From contig JAAYUV010000094.1 of NCBI GenBank assembly GCA_012517475.1, positions 1 through 50,438 of the forward strand: 50,438 bases of DNA, given 5' to 3'. The translations under genes were made by a program, and so were the position numbers. Of this stretch, positions 26,471-34,771 are shown one piece after another. The notes under the pieces are model-generated. The model was not told where the DNA came from. It saw only the letters and a list, made by a program, of their open reading frames with translations, and did no database searches. The stretch comes from Peptococcaceae bacterium (lineage in GTDB: Bacteria > Bacillota > Desulfitobacteriia > Desulfitobacteriales > Syntrophobotulaceae). How positions within the stretch are numbered: position 1 is the first letter of the stretch; each line of letters opens with the position of its first letter.

Positions 26471-27029
26471 AATTTCCATTATTATTTCCTTCCAGGGGTT
26501 TCAGAGAAGGATACAGGAACCAGTAAAGAAACAGGGTAAGGAAAGCCACCACAAAGCCGGGGATGTTTTTAATTTCCAATAACTGAAGGGTATAGAGAGT
26601 TGTGGTAATACTGTTCGGAGCAGTAAAAGGGGAACTTATCGAAAAATTTATTGTCATTCCTTTCGGGAATAAGGGCGTATCATTTACCTTTCTGAAACTA
26701 TAAATCTGTCTTAGGGAGTTGAGATCGGGAACGGACTGATTAATATTACCTCGTAAGGCACCTGAGCCGTTCATCGGAATGGAAGCGGATTGAACGATGA
26801 AAGCGGTGATGACATCCGTAGCGATGATAAGCCAATAGCCAAGAGGAATGTTCAGCCTGTAAAAAGGGATAATTAAAGTTGAGGCCGGACTGAGACGGGT
26901 CAGAAATAAACTATTGGAAATAAGAATAGAAAAAGTCACAGGGATAGAGAGCAGACCGGAGAAATCATGCGAAGAACCTGAAAGTCTTCCGTTATTGCTT
27001 TGAACTCCGTATTGCGGTATTACTGTCAT
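26469..27029 (-). CDS. hypothetical protein with C-terminal membrane helix
   Basis: 186 residues, not recognised. It is rich in S, N, I, T and P and beta-like, with a hydrophobic stretch near residues 60-80 and a membrane helix near the C-terminus (GFVVAFLTLFLYWFLYP). A purine-rich AGGGGGT lies about 14 nt before the ATG, rather far. It is followed on the same strand by nothing and preceded by the YlbF-family gene 57 bp upstream, with which it may be co-transcribed. The coding call rests on length and position alone. Confidence 0.55.
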   Translation of the reverse strand: MTVIPQYGVQSNNGRLSGSSHDFSGLLSIPVTFSILISNSLFLTRLSPASTLIIPFYRLNIPLGYWLIIATDVITAFIVQSASIPMNGSGALRGNINQSVPDLNSLRQIYSFRKVNDTPLFPKGMTINFSISSPFTAPNSITTTLYTLQLLEIKNIPGFVVAFLTLFLYWFLYPSLKPLEGNNNGN

Positions 27030-27086
27030 CGGTAATTTCTCTACCCCCTTGAAAGAGATTCGGAACCGTTAAAAAAGATATATGGA

Positions 27087-27590
27087 TTATTTAAATAAGT
27101 CGTTCAGGTTAAAGTTTTCCGGCAGCTTAAATCCTTCGGGAAGTTTAAATCCTTCAGGGATTTTCATCGCAGTGCCTTCTTTGCCCCCTCCGATATTATC
27201 GAGAAGTTGCTGGGCAAGGTTTTTAAGTTCCTGGGGGAAAGGGAGCTGTTCAGCACTTGGCATACCATAAATCGTGGTGGTAATGGTCAGGTTAACGGTA
27301 GCCATCACCCTTTCAAAATCCTGCTGAAGAGTAAAGAAATTGCGGATGGAAGGATATTTGCGGATGAGCCGCATTTTGAGATCAATAAGAGCCAGGGAAT
27401 CTTTCTCAGAGGGGACTTTGCTGAACATCTGAGCGGTTACCAAGCTGCGTTCTTTTCCCTGATACTCCTCAAAGGCTTTCGCTGCTTCAGGATCCTGGTT
27501 GATTTCTGCCTCTGCTGCTTTCAGTTTGCTGACTTCAGGTGTATTCAGCAGAGCTTCCCCTAACTCGCGCGCTTTTTGAATGTATTCCAT
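27087..27590 (-). CDS. YlbF/YmcA-family protein
   Basis: 167-residue helical protein. The N-terminal 115 residues match the Com_YlbF family: EYIQKARELGEALLNTPEV, then a helical hairpin and FFTLQQDFERVMATVNLTI. The C-terminal tail (about 120-167) carries a short repeat, PEGFKLPEGFKLPENF. In B. subtilis YlbF and YmcA, with YaaT, modulate RNase Y and thereby competence, biofilm and sporulation. Start behind AAGGAGGTG. Confidence 0.8.
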   Translation of the reverse strand: MEYIQKARELGEALLNTPEVSKLKAAEAEINQDPEAAKAFEEYQGKERSLVTAQMFSKVPSEKDSLALIDLKMRLIRKYPSIRNFFTLQQDFERVMATVNLTITTTIYGMPSAEQLPFPQELKNLAQQLLDNIGGGKEGTAMKIPEGFKLPEGFKLPENFNLNDLFK

Positions 27591-27764
27591 AATTTTTTAT
27601 GGCACCTCCTTATGTATCAACTTATGCATTTTTGAATAGGTAAGTGCCAAACAATTTTACCGCGTCCAGGGGATAGTTATTGTCGTAGTTTATGGAATTA
27701 AGGTTGGTAATAGGGAGGAATTAGGAGAAAGATGTAGAAAATTACATAGAAGGAGGTATGAAAC

Positions 27765-28520
27765 GTGCGGATATACCGTTTACAGATAAGGATCATACAA
27801 CTTTCAGTATTAATAACCATAATTATCATGATTTTTGGTCTGGTTAATATTTGGCAGGGAAGTGCTAAGGGACAACCGGTTAACGGAAATAACACAGCTC
27901 AGAGCGGAAATAGTTCGGACAATGCCGGAAAAGTGAACAGCAATACCCCCCAGACCAACGCTGCTGCTCCTGTTGACAACAGTAAGCCTGCAAATACGAA
28001 GATCGTTTGCCTGGGTGACTCTTTTACTTATGGCTACCCGGGCCAGCCCAAGGATTCCTGGCCTGACCGGTTAGCTGGGGTTTTGAAGATAGAAGTTGTA
28101 AATGGGGGTAAGGTTTACCAGAACTCCGGTGATTTATTGGAGCGCTTTGACCAGGATGTTATCGCCAAAAAACCGGGCAGGGTTGTAATCTTTGCCGGAG
28201 TGGGAGATGCTCTTAGAGAGAAGAAACTTGACGAGTATCAAAAGAATATCAAATCCATGGTAGAAAAGGCTCAGGCGAATCAAATTAAACCAATTCTTGC
28301 GCTTCCCGTCCCATACCCGGGAACGGACAAACTGTGTAAAGAATACCGGGATTGGGAGCAGGCCTATGCTCGTGAGAAAAATCTTGTTACCCTGGATTTT
28401 AAAGGGGTTTTATATGATGCAGATGGGAAAATGCTGAAAAAGTATTCCGATGACGGCAAGTACCCAAACAAAAACGGCTACCAGGCAATGGGTGATTATG
28501 CGGCTACCGTACTGAAGTAA
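27765..28520 (+). CDS. SGNH/GDSL-fold exported protein with altered catalytic residues
   Basis: 251 residues with an N-terminal membrane anchor (about 8-28), an N/S/Q-rich linker (35-75) and an SGNH domain. Block I is intact (GDSFTYG, S86). Block III, normally G-x-N-D, reads GVGD (G147 in the Asn place), and block V, normally D-x-x-H, reads DGKYPNKNGY (Y233 in the His place). It is therefore predicted to be weakly active or a binding protein. Translation starts at GTG behind GGAGG. It is divergent from the YlbF-family gene; the 174-bp gap between them must hold both promoters but none is clear. Confidence 0.8.
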   Translation: MRIYRLQIRIIQLSVLITIIIMIFGLVNIWQGSAKGQPVNGNNTAQSGNSSDNAGKVNSNTPQTNAAAPVDNSKPANTKIVCLGDSFTYGYPGQPKDSWPDRLAGVLKIEVVNGGKVYQNSGDLLERFDQDVIAKKPGRVVIFAGVGDALREKKLDEYQKNIKSMVEKAQANQIKPILALPVPYPGTDKLCKEYRDWEQAYAREKNLVTLDFKGVLYDADGKMLKKYSDDGKYPNKNGYQAMGDYAATVLK

Positions 28521-28532
28521 ATATGATTAAGA

Positions 28533-29285
28533 TTAATGCGGAAGATACAAGGATATAATAATGAAAAAAACAAAACCCAGGACCCCTCCCAGCAGGGCCC
28601 AATGGGGGTGCTTTTCCCTGGAAATAGGCCAGAGTTCGGCCAAAACCAGAAAGGTCATCGCCCCTGCCGCCAGGGAGACGAAAAAACACAGGGATGAGTG
28701 GACTGCCCCCAGAGCCAGTTTTCCAAGAATTGCTCCTAAAGGAGTAAAAAAAGCGATTCCAAGAGTTAAAGCAAGGATTTTATCTTTACGGATTCCTGCC
28801 ATGAGCAAGGGGGTCGCTGTTGCCATTCCCTCGGGCAGGTTATGAAGCGCGATCCCGATGGCGATGAGCATTCCCAGGTGACTTCCCGACTCTTGACCCA
28901 CTGCAATGGCCATGCCTTCGGGAATATCATGCAAGGCTATTCCGGATGCAATCAGAATCCCGATCCGTTTCAGACGGCCTCGACGGTTTCCGGGGATGCC
29001 CGGAGGTCCTTTTTTTAAAATCCGATCTGCCCCGGCCATAAAGATGACCCCCAGGAGAAAACCTGAAAGGAATTGTGAAGCCTGCTTGTAGCTTAAGGCC
29101 AAGGGAATTAGATCTATGAGGACGACGGCCAGCATCACTCCGCCTGCACCGGCTAAAAGCGAAGCAAGAAGCCGTTCAGGAGGATTACCCATCAATAAAA
29201 CAAGAAGGCAGCCGGCAGTTGTGGCTAAACCCGCAATTGTACTGATATAAAGGAGATAAAGAGGGGACTGATCATACTGTAACAT
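28533..29285 (-). CDS. ZIP-family divalent metal transporter
   Basis: About 250 residues with eight predicted membrane helices. The metal-transport motifs are in the fourth and fifth: GIALHDIPEGMAIA and GIALHNLPEGMATA (paired H-x-x-P-E-G). This matches ZupT-like ZIP proteins moving zinc or other divalent metals. Of the available starts I prefer ATG 29285, behind GAGGAAG, over one 17 codons upstream. It converges with the SGNH gene, with 12 bp between the stops. Confidence 0.88.
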   Translation of the reverse strand: MLQYDQSPLYLLYISTIAGLATTAGCLLVLLMGNPPERLLASLLAGAGGVMLAVVLIDLIPLALSYKQASQFLSGFLLGVIFMAGADRILKKGPPGIPGNRRGRLKRIGILIASGIALHDIPEGMAIAVGQESGSHLGMLIAIGIALHNLPEGMATATPLLMAGIRKDKILALTLGIAFFTPLGAILGKLALGAVHSSLCFFVSLAAGAMTFLVLAELWPISREKHPHWALLGGVLGFVFFIIISLYLPH

Positions 29286-29379
29286 GATATCTTCCTCACG
29301 TGATATTTTCTTTCTCATGAAATATTGTGGCTGCATATTTGATGAATCTTATTAATGAAAATAGAAAAATATACTTCCT

Positions 29380-29409
29380 GTATAAATAACTTCATGAGCG
29401 GTAATAATT
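29380..29409 (+). promoter_or_regulatory. sigma-F-type promoter of spoIIR
   Basis: GTATA (29380-29384), exactly 15 bp, then GGTAATAATT (29400-29409). This matches the B. subtilis sigma-F consensus GywTA-N15-GgnrAnAnTw at all specified positions. spoIIR is a known sigma-F regulon member. Confidence 0.8.
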
Positions 29410-29450
29410 ACCAGTAAAGAAGGTTATTGAATAACAGGGAGAAAGATTAC

Positions 29451-30155
29451 ATGTTCGTATTAAAGACGATTAAAAGTGTTCAAGTGAAAAAAGGAATAAT
29501 CTGTGGGGTTATCTGCCTTGGATTATTATCCGGTGTCCTGGGGTTAGGACCGGGAACAAATACCTCTCAATTATACACGCTTTCCTGGGAAAAAGAGGAA
29601 GTAGTTAATCCGGAGAACCTGATTCGTTTTCACGTGATTGCCAATTCAGACAGCCAGGAAGATCAACTCTTAAAATACGCTGTCAGGGATGAAATTCTAA
29701 AGCAGGTTGCTCCGAAACTGGCCCAGTCATCTTCCCTGACAGAGTCCAGAGAAATCCTCAAAGGGATGGAAAACCAGCTTATTTCGATAGCAAATGAAGT
29801 GATTCACACCTGGGGAAAGGATTACGCGGTATCCCTGGAATATGGTATTGATACTTTCCCGACAAAGTCATACGGGAGCATGGTTCTTCCGGCGGGAGAA
29901 TACGAAGCCGTTAAGGTGAAAATCGGTAATGCTGAGGGCGCCAACTGGTGGTGTGTACTTTTCCCTCCTCTCTGTTTTGTCAATGTGGAAGAGTCCACAA
30001 CCCTGCAGGTAGATGGCAAACCCGGAGTCCCTTTGGATACGGCCCGCAACGAGCTGAGCAAGGCCGCAAAAAATCCGGATAAAAAACAGGCAACTGTTCT
30101 GACGACATACAAAGGTAAAAAAGTAGGGTTATTTATAGAACGTTTATTCCGGTAA
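29451..30155 (+). CDS. spoIIR: stage II sporulation protein R
   Basis: About 234 residues: one N-terminal hydrophobic segment (secretion), then the conserved core NLIRFHVIANSDSQEDQLLK and the WWCVLFPPLCFV motif. SpoIIR is secreted from the forespore into the intermembrane space, where it triggers SpoIIGA to process pro-sigma-E in the mother cell. I chose ATG 29451 because AGGGAG precedes it by the usual distance; a TTG 24 bp upstream lacks a site. A sigma-F promoter is present upstream. Confidence 0.92.
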   Translation: MFVLKTIKSVQVKKGIICGVICLGLLSGVLGLGPGTNTSQLYTLSWEKEEVVNPENLIRFHVIANSDSQEDQLLKYAVRDEILKQVAPKLAQSSSLTESREILKGMENQLISIANEVIHTWGKDYAVSLEYGIDTFPTKSYGSMVLPAGEYEAVKVKIGNAEGANWWCVLFPPLCFVNVEESTTLQVDGKPGVPLDTARNELSKAAKNPDKKQATVLTTYKGKKVGLFIERLFR

Positions 30156-30160
30156 TTGAA

Positions 30161-30922
30161 CTAAATCCCAAGAATCTCCTTCAACCGACGGGCTTGAGTC
30201 CGGCTTACAGGGACTTCGCTTTTTTCCTTGTCCTGTACCACCACGGTATAAGTGCCATTAAAATAAGGAATAAGTTCTCTCATTTTACGGATGTTAACAA
30301 GGTAACAGCGATGAGTCCGGAAAAAAGTCCGGGGATCTAAACGCGATTCCAATTCTCTCAGGGTAAAACGGGTAAGATAAGATTCGTTTTCTGTTTTAAC
30401 ATAGACATTATCTTTATCTGTCGAGATATAAATGATTTCTTCCGGACGGATAAGTATGGTTTTCCCGTTTTGTTCGGCCGGGATGACTTCCAAAGGCCGC
30501 ATATCGGTTTCTTCTTTAACCGGGGTTGTTCTGGGCTGTGCAGTGGCACAGTTTATTTTTTTGCGCTCCCTCACTGTTTGAAGTGCTTCTTCCATTCTTT
30601 TCGGGTGAATCGGTTTAAGCAGGTAATCGTAAGCGTGAACACTAAAAGCATCAAAGGCATATTCTTCGTGAGCTGTAGTAAAAATCACAGCAGGCGGGTC
30701 GGGCCTCAAAGAAAGTTTGCGAGCCAAATCAATTCCGTTGAGTCCCGGCATATTGATATCAAGAAAGATAACGGAATATCGGACATTTTCAATGAGTTCC
30801 ATGGCTTCCGGAGCATTCTCGGCTTCTCCTACGATCTGCACGTCATCAAAAGACTGCAAAAGATAGCGCAGTTCTTTGCGGGCGGGTGACTCATCATCAA
30901 CTAGCAAAGCGCGCATTTTCAT
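30161..30922 (-). CDS. LytTR-family response regulator
   Basis: About 253 residues. The receiver domain (about 1-120) has the acidic pocket VDDE and phosphoacceptor D55 in FLDINMPG. A linker follows, then a LytTR DNA-binding domain (about 150-250; FFRTHRCYLVNIRKM and PVSRTQARRLKEIL). Start chosen at ATG 30922 behind AGAGGGG. It is an orphan in this window: no LytS-type kinase gene is adjacent. Targets cannot be inferred. It is divergent from the GerM gene. Confidence 0.9.
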   Translation of the reverse strand: MKMRALLVDDESPARKELRYLLQSFDDVQIVGEAENAPEAMELIENVRYSVIFLDINMPGLNGIDLARKLSLRPDPPAVIFTTAHEEYAFDAFSVHAYDYLLKPIHPKRMEEALQTVRERKKINCATAQPRTTPVKEETDMRPLEVIPAEQNGKTILIRPEEIIYISTDKDNVYVKTENESYLTRFTLRELESRLDPRTFFRTHRCYLVNIRKMRELIPYFNGTYTVVVQDKEKSEVPVSRTQARRLKEILGI

Positions 30923-31011
30923 AATTATTACCCCTCTTCTAATTCTATTTTTTTTGGACAAAGCATATTTTTATTTTAGTTATTTGAAATTTTAGGAAAG
31001 GAGAAGTCATA

Positions 31012-31734
31012 ATGCAGAAAACAAGGTTGTTCATAACATGTATCTTATGCATCGCAGCAATTATGATGCTGGTCGGTTGTAACATTCTCAATGACCTGAT
31101 AAAGGATGGCGGCGGAAATGGGCCTCTTGGAAACCTTCTTAACAAAACTACGGATAAGAATAAAGACGGAAGCGCCGTTCCTGTCATCTCCAACTCAACG
31201 CAGGGAGAAAATCAAATCAAATTGTATTTTTCTGATAAAAGCGGAAAAAAGCTGGTTGAGGTGAACCGGACAATCCCAAAAACACTGAGCCTTGCCAGAG
31301 AGACAGTTCATCAATGGCTGGTTGGCCCGTCGGGGAGTACTGATTCTTATCCTGTTGTAAGTCCGCAGACAACCTTCCGGGATATCAGTATTAAAAACGG
31401 GATTGCTACAGTGGATTTAAGCAAGGAATTTTTGCAGCCTTACAGCAACGTTGCGGCTGAAACCACCCTTTACGGTTTAGTTAATACCGTTTCTCAATTC
31501 TCGTCTGTTCAGCTTGTTAAGATCAGGGTGGAAGGACAGGAAATCAAAACCTTCCGCGGAATAAATCTAAGTGATCTCAGGTTCCGTAATGACCTTATAG
31601 GGTTTTCAGCCGGTCCGGTTACCCAAGGAGGATCCTCCCAAACCCCTGGAGTAAGTCAGCAGGATGACAGCAAAACTGCAACAGGGTCAGAGAAAAAAGA
31701 GTCTCCTAGTACAATGAATATTTTTGTTAATTAA
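31012..31734 (+). CDS. gerM: GerMN-domain lipoprotein
   Basis: 240 residues. A lipoprotein signal peptide ends in LVGC with the lipidated C23; then comes a glycine/lysine linker and a GerMN domain (about 68-185: IKLYFSDKSGKKLVEVNRTI, then GIATVDLSKEF and TLYGLVNTVSQF). GerM is needed for spore formation and germination in B. subtilis, where the gene lies next to rph; here rph is 7 kb away on the same strand. A possible promoter is TTGGAC-N17-TAGTTA at 30954-30982. Confidence 0.87.
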   Translation: MQKTRLFITCILCIAAIMMLVGCNILNDLIKDGGGNGPLGNLLNKTTDKNKDGSAVPVISNSTQGENQIKLYFSDKSGKKLVEVNRTIPKTLSLARETVHQWLVGPSGSTDSYPVVSPQTTFRDISIKNGIATVDLSKEFLQPYSNVAAETTLYGLVNTVSQFSSVQLVKIRVEGQEIKTFRGINLSDLRFRNDLIGFSAGPVTQGGSSQTPGVSQQDDSKTATGSEKKESPSTMNIFVN

Positions 31735-31824
31735 TTATATTACAGTGATTAAAGTTAAGGCGCAAGAAGAACGTCGAAAATTTTGACTGTGTGAAAATTT
31801 ACAGTAGTAATTATTTCCGTTATA

Positions 31825-31853
31825 TGGTAAAATATTCGTACATTTAAGTGTAC
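31825..31853 (+). promoter_or_regulatory. extended -10 promoter with palindromic operator before marR
   Basis: TGGTAAAAT at 31825-31833 is an extended -10 element. GTACA (31838-31842) and TGTAC (31849-31853) form a palindrome right at the expected start point, the usual place for an autoregulatory MarR site. Confidence 0.55.
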
Positions 31854-31898
31854 TAAATATTTTGATTATTTTGATTATATTTGGGGTGGGGTGTTCAA

Positions 31899-32336
31899 AT
31901 GCTTGAAAACAAGGAGCTTGCAGGTCACCTGGATAGTTTACTGCAGAGGCTCAGCGTTTTAACCCATAAGCAGAAGAACTGTTTTGCGGAAGAAATAGGC
32001 ATTTCCAGACAGCAGTTTGATGTTTTATGCATTATTTATGAAAAAGGCCAAATTACAATGGGAGAATTGTGCAAGGAAATTTCCTCGGCCTGCAGCACAG
32101 CAACTGATTTGGCTGACAAACTGGAAAAGGCCGGGTATGTTGAAAGGCTCAGGGAAAAAAGAGATCGCAGAGTTGTAAGGCTCAATATTCTTCCAAAGGG
32201 CGAGAAACTTATTAAATCTGTAATTGAGCAACGAGCTGAAAAACTGGGTGTTATTCTGGAATCCTTTGATGAAGAAGAGCGGATGAGGACGATCTCCTTC
32301 CTGGAGACTTTAACGGATAAGCTGGAAAGGCAATAA
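31899..32336 (+). CDS. MarR-family transcriptional regulator
   Basis: About 145 residues. The winged helix is at about residues 35-100: TMGELCKEISSACSTATDLA as recognition helix and REKRDRRVVRLNILPKG as wing, with the conserved D-x-R of the family. Start chosen at ATG 31899 since GGGGTGGGGTG precedes it. It lies directly before an HD-GYP gene, but a separate leader suggests independent transcription. The ligand is unknown. Confidence 0.87.
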   Translation: MLENKELAGHLDSLLQRLSVLTHKQKNCFAEEIGISRQQFDVLCIIYEKGQITMGELCKEISSACSTATDLADKLEKAGYVERLREKRDRRVVRLNILPKGEKLIKSVIEQRAEKLGVILESFDEEERMRTISFLETLTDKLERQ

Positions 32337-32421
32337 TTACGAATAAAGTTCATAAAAAAACTAGAAAAGTAATAGTTTTATAATTGTAAATTTTACTAAT
32401 TGGTAAAAAGGAATTTAAACA

Positions 32422-32480
32422 TTTTTGTCGAATATTTCTTCGTTGGCAAAAATGTTTTTATTTTCTGATTTTTGAATTTG
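32422..32480 (+). promoter_or_regulatory. Spo0A-type box and GGCAAAA leader motif before the HD-GYP gene
   Basis: TTTTTGTCGAAT (32422-32433) contains TGTCGAA, followed by GGCAAAAATGTTTTT and a T-rich inverted repeat. The arrangement closely parallels 22699-22754 before the S41 protease gene, suggesting a shared control element. Confidence 0.45.
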
Positions 32481-32519
32481 GCATTTTTTTCTGAAAATAA
32501 AGATATAGAGGATATAAGA

Positions 32520-33110
32520 ATGCTAAACTCCAAATTGCTGGCAAAGATTGAGGAAAAGGATTCAATTACTTCCAGCCATTGTAGTAAAACTTCACAATAC
32601 GCATTAAAGCTTGGAAATACTGTAGGGCTCAATGAAGAAGAACTCTTCTTATTAGAGGTTTCCGCAAAATTACACGATGTGGGAAAAATCAATGTCCCTG
32701 ATGAAATCCTTCTAAAACCAACGACTTTAACCATAGAGGAATACGAGGTCATTAAGAATCATTCGATTTGGGGAGCGGAGATTGTAAATAATTTTTTCTC
32801 GGAAAATGAGATTTCCGAAGATGTCGTAGCACTTGTCCGGGCCATACGTCATCATCACGAAAGATTTGACGGGGGCGGTTATCCCGACGGGCTTAAAGGT
32901 GACAGCATTCCCTATTTGTCTCAAATTATTTCTGTTGCCGATGCCTATGATGCAATGACCTCCGACCGGACTTACCGTAAGGCAATGGAAATGGAGAAAG
33001 CTGTTGAAATTCTTAAGACGGAAAGCGGAAAACAGTTTCACCCTTCACTGGTAGAAGCGTTTATCAATTTGATTTCCCCGGGAATCTTACGCAATAGCTT
33101 TGCAAAATAA
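32520..33110 (+). CDS. HD-GYP-domain protein
   Basis: About 196 residues, a free-standing HD-GYP domain. Metal and signature residues are readable: AKLHDVGKINVP (H52, D53) and HHHERFDGGGYPDGLKG (GYP at about 120-122). Such domains hydrolyse cyclic di-GMP or related cyclic dinucleotides. No receiver or sensor domain is present. I chose ATG 32520, with AGAGG at 9 nt, over TTG 32472. A Spo0A box in the leader hints at stationary-phase control. Confidence 0.87.
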   Translation: MLNSKLLAKIEEKDSITSSHCSKTSQYALKLGNTVGLNEEELFLLEVSAKLHDVGKINVPDEILLKPTTLTIEEYEVIKNHSIWGAEIVNNFFSENEISEDVVALVRAIRHHHERFDGGGYPDGLKGDSIPYLSQIISVADAYDAMTSDRTYRKAMEMEKAVEILKTESGKQFHPSLVEAFINLISPGILRNSFAK

Positions 33111-33172
33111 TATTTCATGCAAATATTAATGAAAATTATTAATACACAAATGATCTAGGTTGCAGATTATTT

Positions 33173-33201
33173 AAAGATGGGCGGGTTGTCCATCTTTTTT
33201 G
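33173..33201 (+). terminator. intrinsic terminator
   Basis: AAAGATGG (33173-33180) pairs with CCATCTTT (33190-33197), followed by TTT. It ends the HD-GYP transcript. A TATACT -10 for the fumarase operon follows at 33258-33263. Confidence 0.75.
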
Positions 33202-33326
33202 CCACCATGATCAAATCTGTTTTTACACTTAGGTTTTCTTCAGGCTGCATAATGCGTTATACTAATAAAGAACGTACCGAATCTATATTTCTACTTAGAT
33301 ATTAATTTGTTGCACCGGAGGTAAAA

Positions 33327-34190
33327 GTGAAAGAGATTAATGTGCAGGAAATTATTACTGCTGTTGAAAAGCTTTGTATCGAGGCAAATTGTGAGCTGGA
33401 CAAGGATGTCATCGAAGCTCTGGAGAAGGCTTTGGAATCGGAAGAATCCCCCCAGGGCGGGGAAGTAATTGAATTATTGCTTAAGAACGCGGCGATAGCA
33501 GCCGGTGAAAGGATGCCGATCTGTCAGGATACGGGAGTCGCTGTATTATTTGTAGAAGTGGGACAGGATTTGCACGTTTCCGGAGGGGTATTGACAGAGG
33601 CAATAAACGAAGGGGTCCGAAGAGGATATGAAAAGGGCCTCCTGCGTAAATCCATTGTGAAAGACCCCTTTACCAGGGTTAACACAGGAGATAATACTCC
33701 TGCTGTGATCCATTACGATATAATCCCAGGGGATAAACTTACGCTTACCTTAGCACCGAAAGGTTTCGGCAGTGAAAATATGGGCGCCTTGAAGATGCTT
33801 AAGCCTTCGGATGGCTTGGCGGGTGTAATGGATTTCGTGGTTGAAACGGTGGATAAGGCTGGGGCGAATCCCTGTCCTCCAATCATTGTTGGTGTCGGTG
33901 TTGGAGGAACCATGGAGAAGGCAGCCATCTTAGCCAAAAAAGCTTTATTAAGGCCGATAGGGGAATCCAACCAGGAATCAGAGTATGCAAAAATAGAACA
34001 AGATCTCCTGCAGCGAATTAACAATCTGGGGATCGGGCCGCAGGGTATCGGTGGGAGAATAACGGCTCTGGCAGTCAACATGGAGGTATTTCCGACACAT
34101 ATTGCGGGACTTCCGGCAGCGGTGAATATCAATTGCCATGTTGCCCGCCACAGAAAAGTGATCCTGGAAGGGAGGGAACATTTCCAATGA
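33327..34190 (+). CDS. class I fumarate hydratase, alpha subunit
   Basis: 287 residues matching the N-terminal half of class I (4Fe-4S) fumarases. Likely cluster cysteines: C66 in ERMPICQDTGVAV, the cysteine in GANPCPPIIVGVGVGGT, and that in NINCHVARH. With the beta subunit it interconverts fumarate and malate; L-tartrate dehydratases share the fold and cannot be excluded from sequence alone. GTG start behind GGAGGT. Its stop overlaps the beta-subunit start (ATGA). Confidence 0.9.
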   Translation: MKEINVQEIITAVEKLCIEANCELDKDVIEALEKALESEESPQGGEVIELLLKNAAIAAGERMPICQDTGVAVLFVEVGQDLHVSGGVLTEAINEGVRRGYEKGLLRKSIVKDPFTRVNTGDNTPAVIHYDIIPGDKLTLTLAPKGFGSENMGALKMLKPSDGLAGVMDFVVETVDKAGANPCPPIIVGVGVGGTMEKAAILAKKALLRPIGESNQESEYAKIEQDLLQRINNLGIGPQGIGGRITALAVNMEVFPTHIAGLPAAVNINCHVARHRKVILEGREHFQ

Positions 34191-34756
34191 TGGAAATCGG
34201 CACGGCAAATGTGAAAAGAGTTACTGCCCCTTTTACTCGAGAAGAGGTTAACGCATTAAGGTGTGGAGACCAGATTCTGTTAAATGGAGTCATTTATACC
34301 GGAAGGGATGCTGCCCATAAAAAAATGACCGCTGCTTTAGAGAAGGGAGAAGAATTGCCCTTTGATTTAGAAGGACAAGTGATCTACTTTGTTGGACCGA
34401 CTCCGGCGCCTCCGGGGAAAGTAATCGGTTCTGCCGGTCCTACCACCAGCGGACGGATGGATGCTTACTCCCCAAAGCTCATAGCCCAAGGGCTAAGGGG
34501 GATGATCGGGAAGGGATTACGCTCTCAGGAAGTGATCGAAGCCATGAAGCAATATGGGGCAGTTTATTTGGGGGCAATCGGAGGCGCCGGAGCATTGCTG
34601 GCAACGCGTATTAAAAAATCAGAAATTATTGCCTATCCCGAACTGGGAACAGAAGCGGTACGCAGACTGGAAGTAGAGGATTTTCCGGTTGTTGTGCTGA
34701 TCGATAGTTTAGGACAAAATCTCTATGAACTGGGCAAGGAAAGATATAAGCGTTAA
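34187..34756 (+). CDS. class I fumarate hydratase, beta subunit
   Basis: 189 residues matching the C-terminal half of class I fumarases: VYFVGPTPAPPGKVIGSAGP, then TTSGRMDAYSP and YLGAIGGAGALLA. Start at ATG 34187, overlapping the alpha stop, with GGAGGG upstream; the next codon is also ATG. The two-gene arrangement is typical of anaerobic Firmicutes and archaea, whereas E. coli FumA is fused. Confidence 0.9.
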   Translation: MMEIGTANVKRVTAPFTREEVNALRCGDQILLNGVIYTGRDAAHKKMTAALEKGEELPFDLEGQVIYFVGPTPAPPGKVIGSAGPTTSGRMDAYSPKLIAQGLRGMIGKGLRSQEVIEAMKQYGAVYLGAIGGAGALLATRIKKSEIIAYPELGTEAVRRLEVEDFPVVVLIDSLGQNLYELGKERYKR

Positions 34757-34771
34757 TGGAGGTGTAACCAA

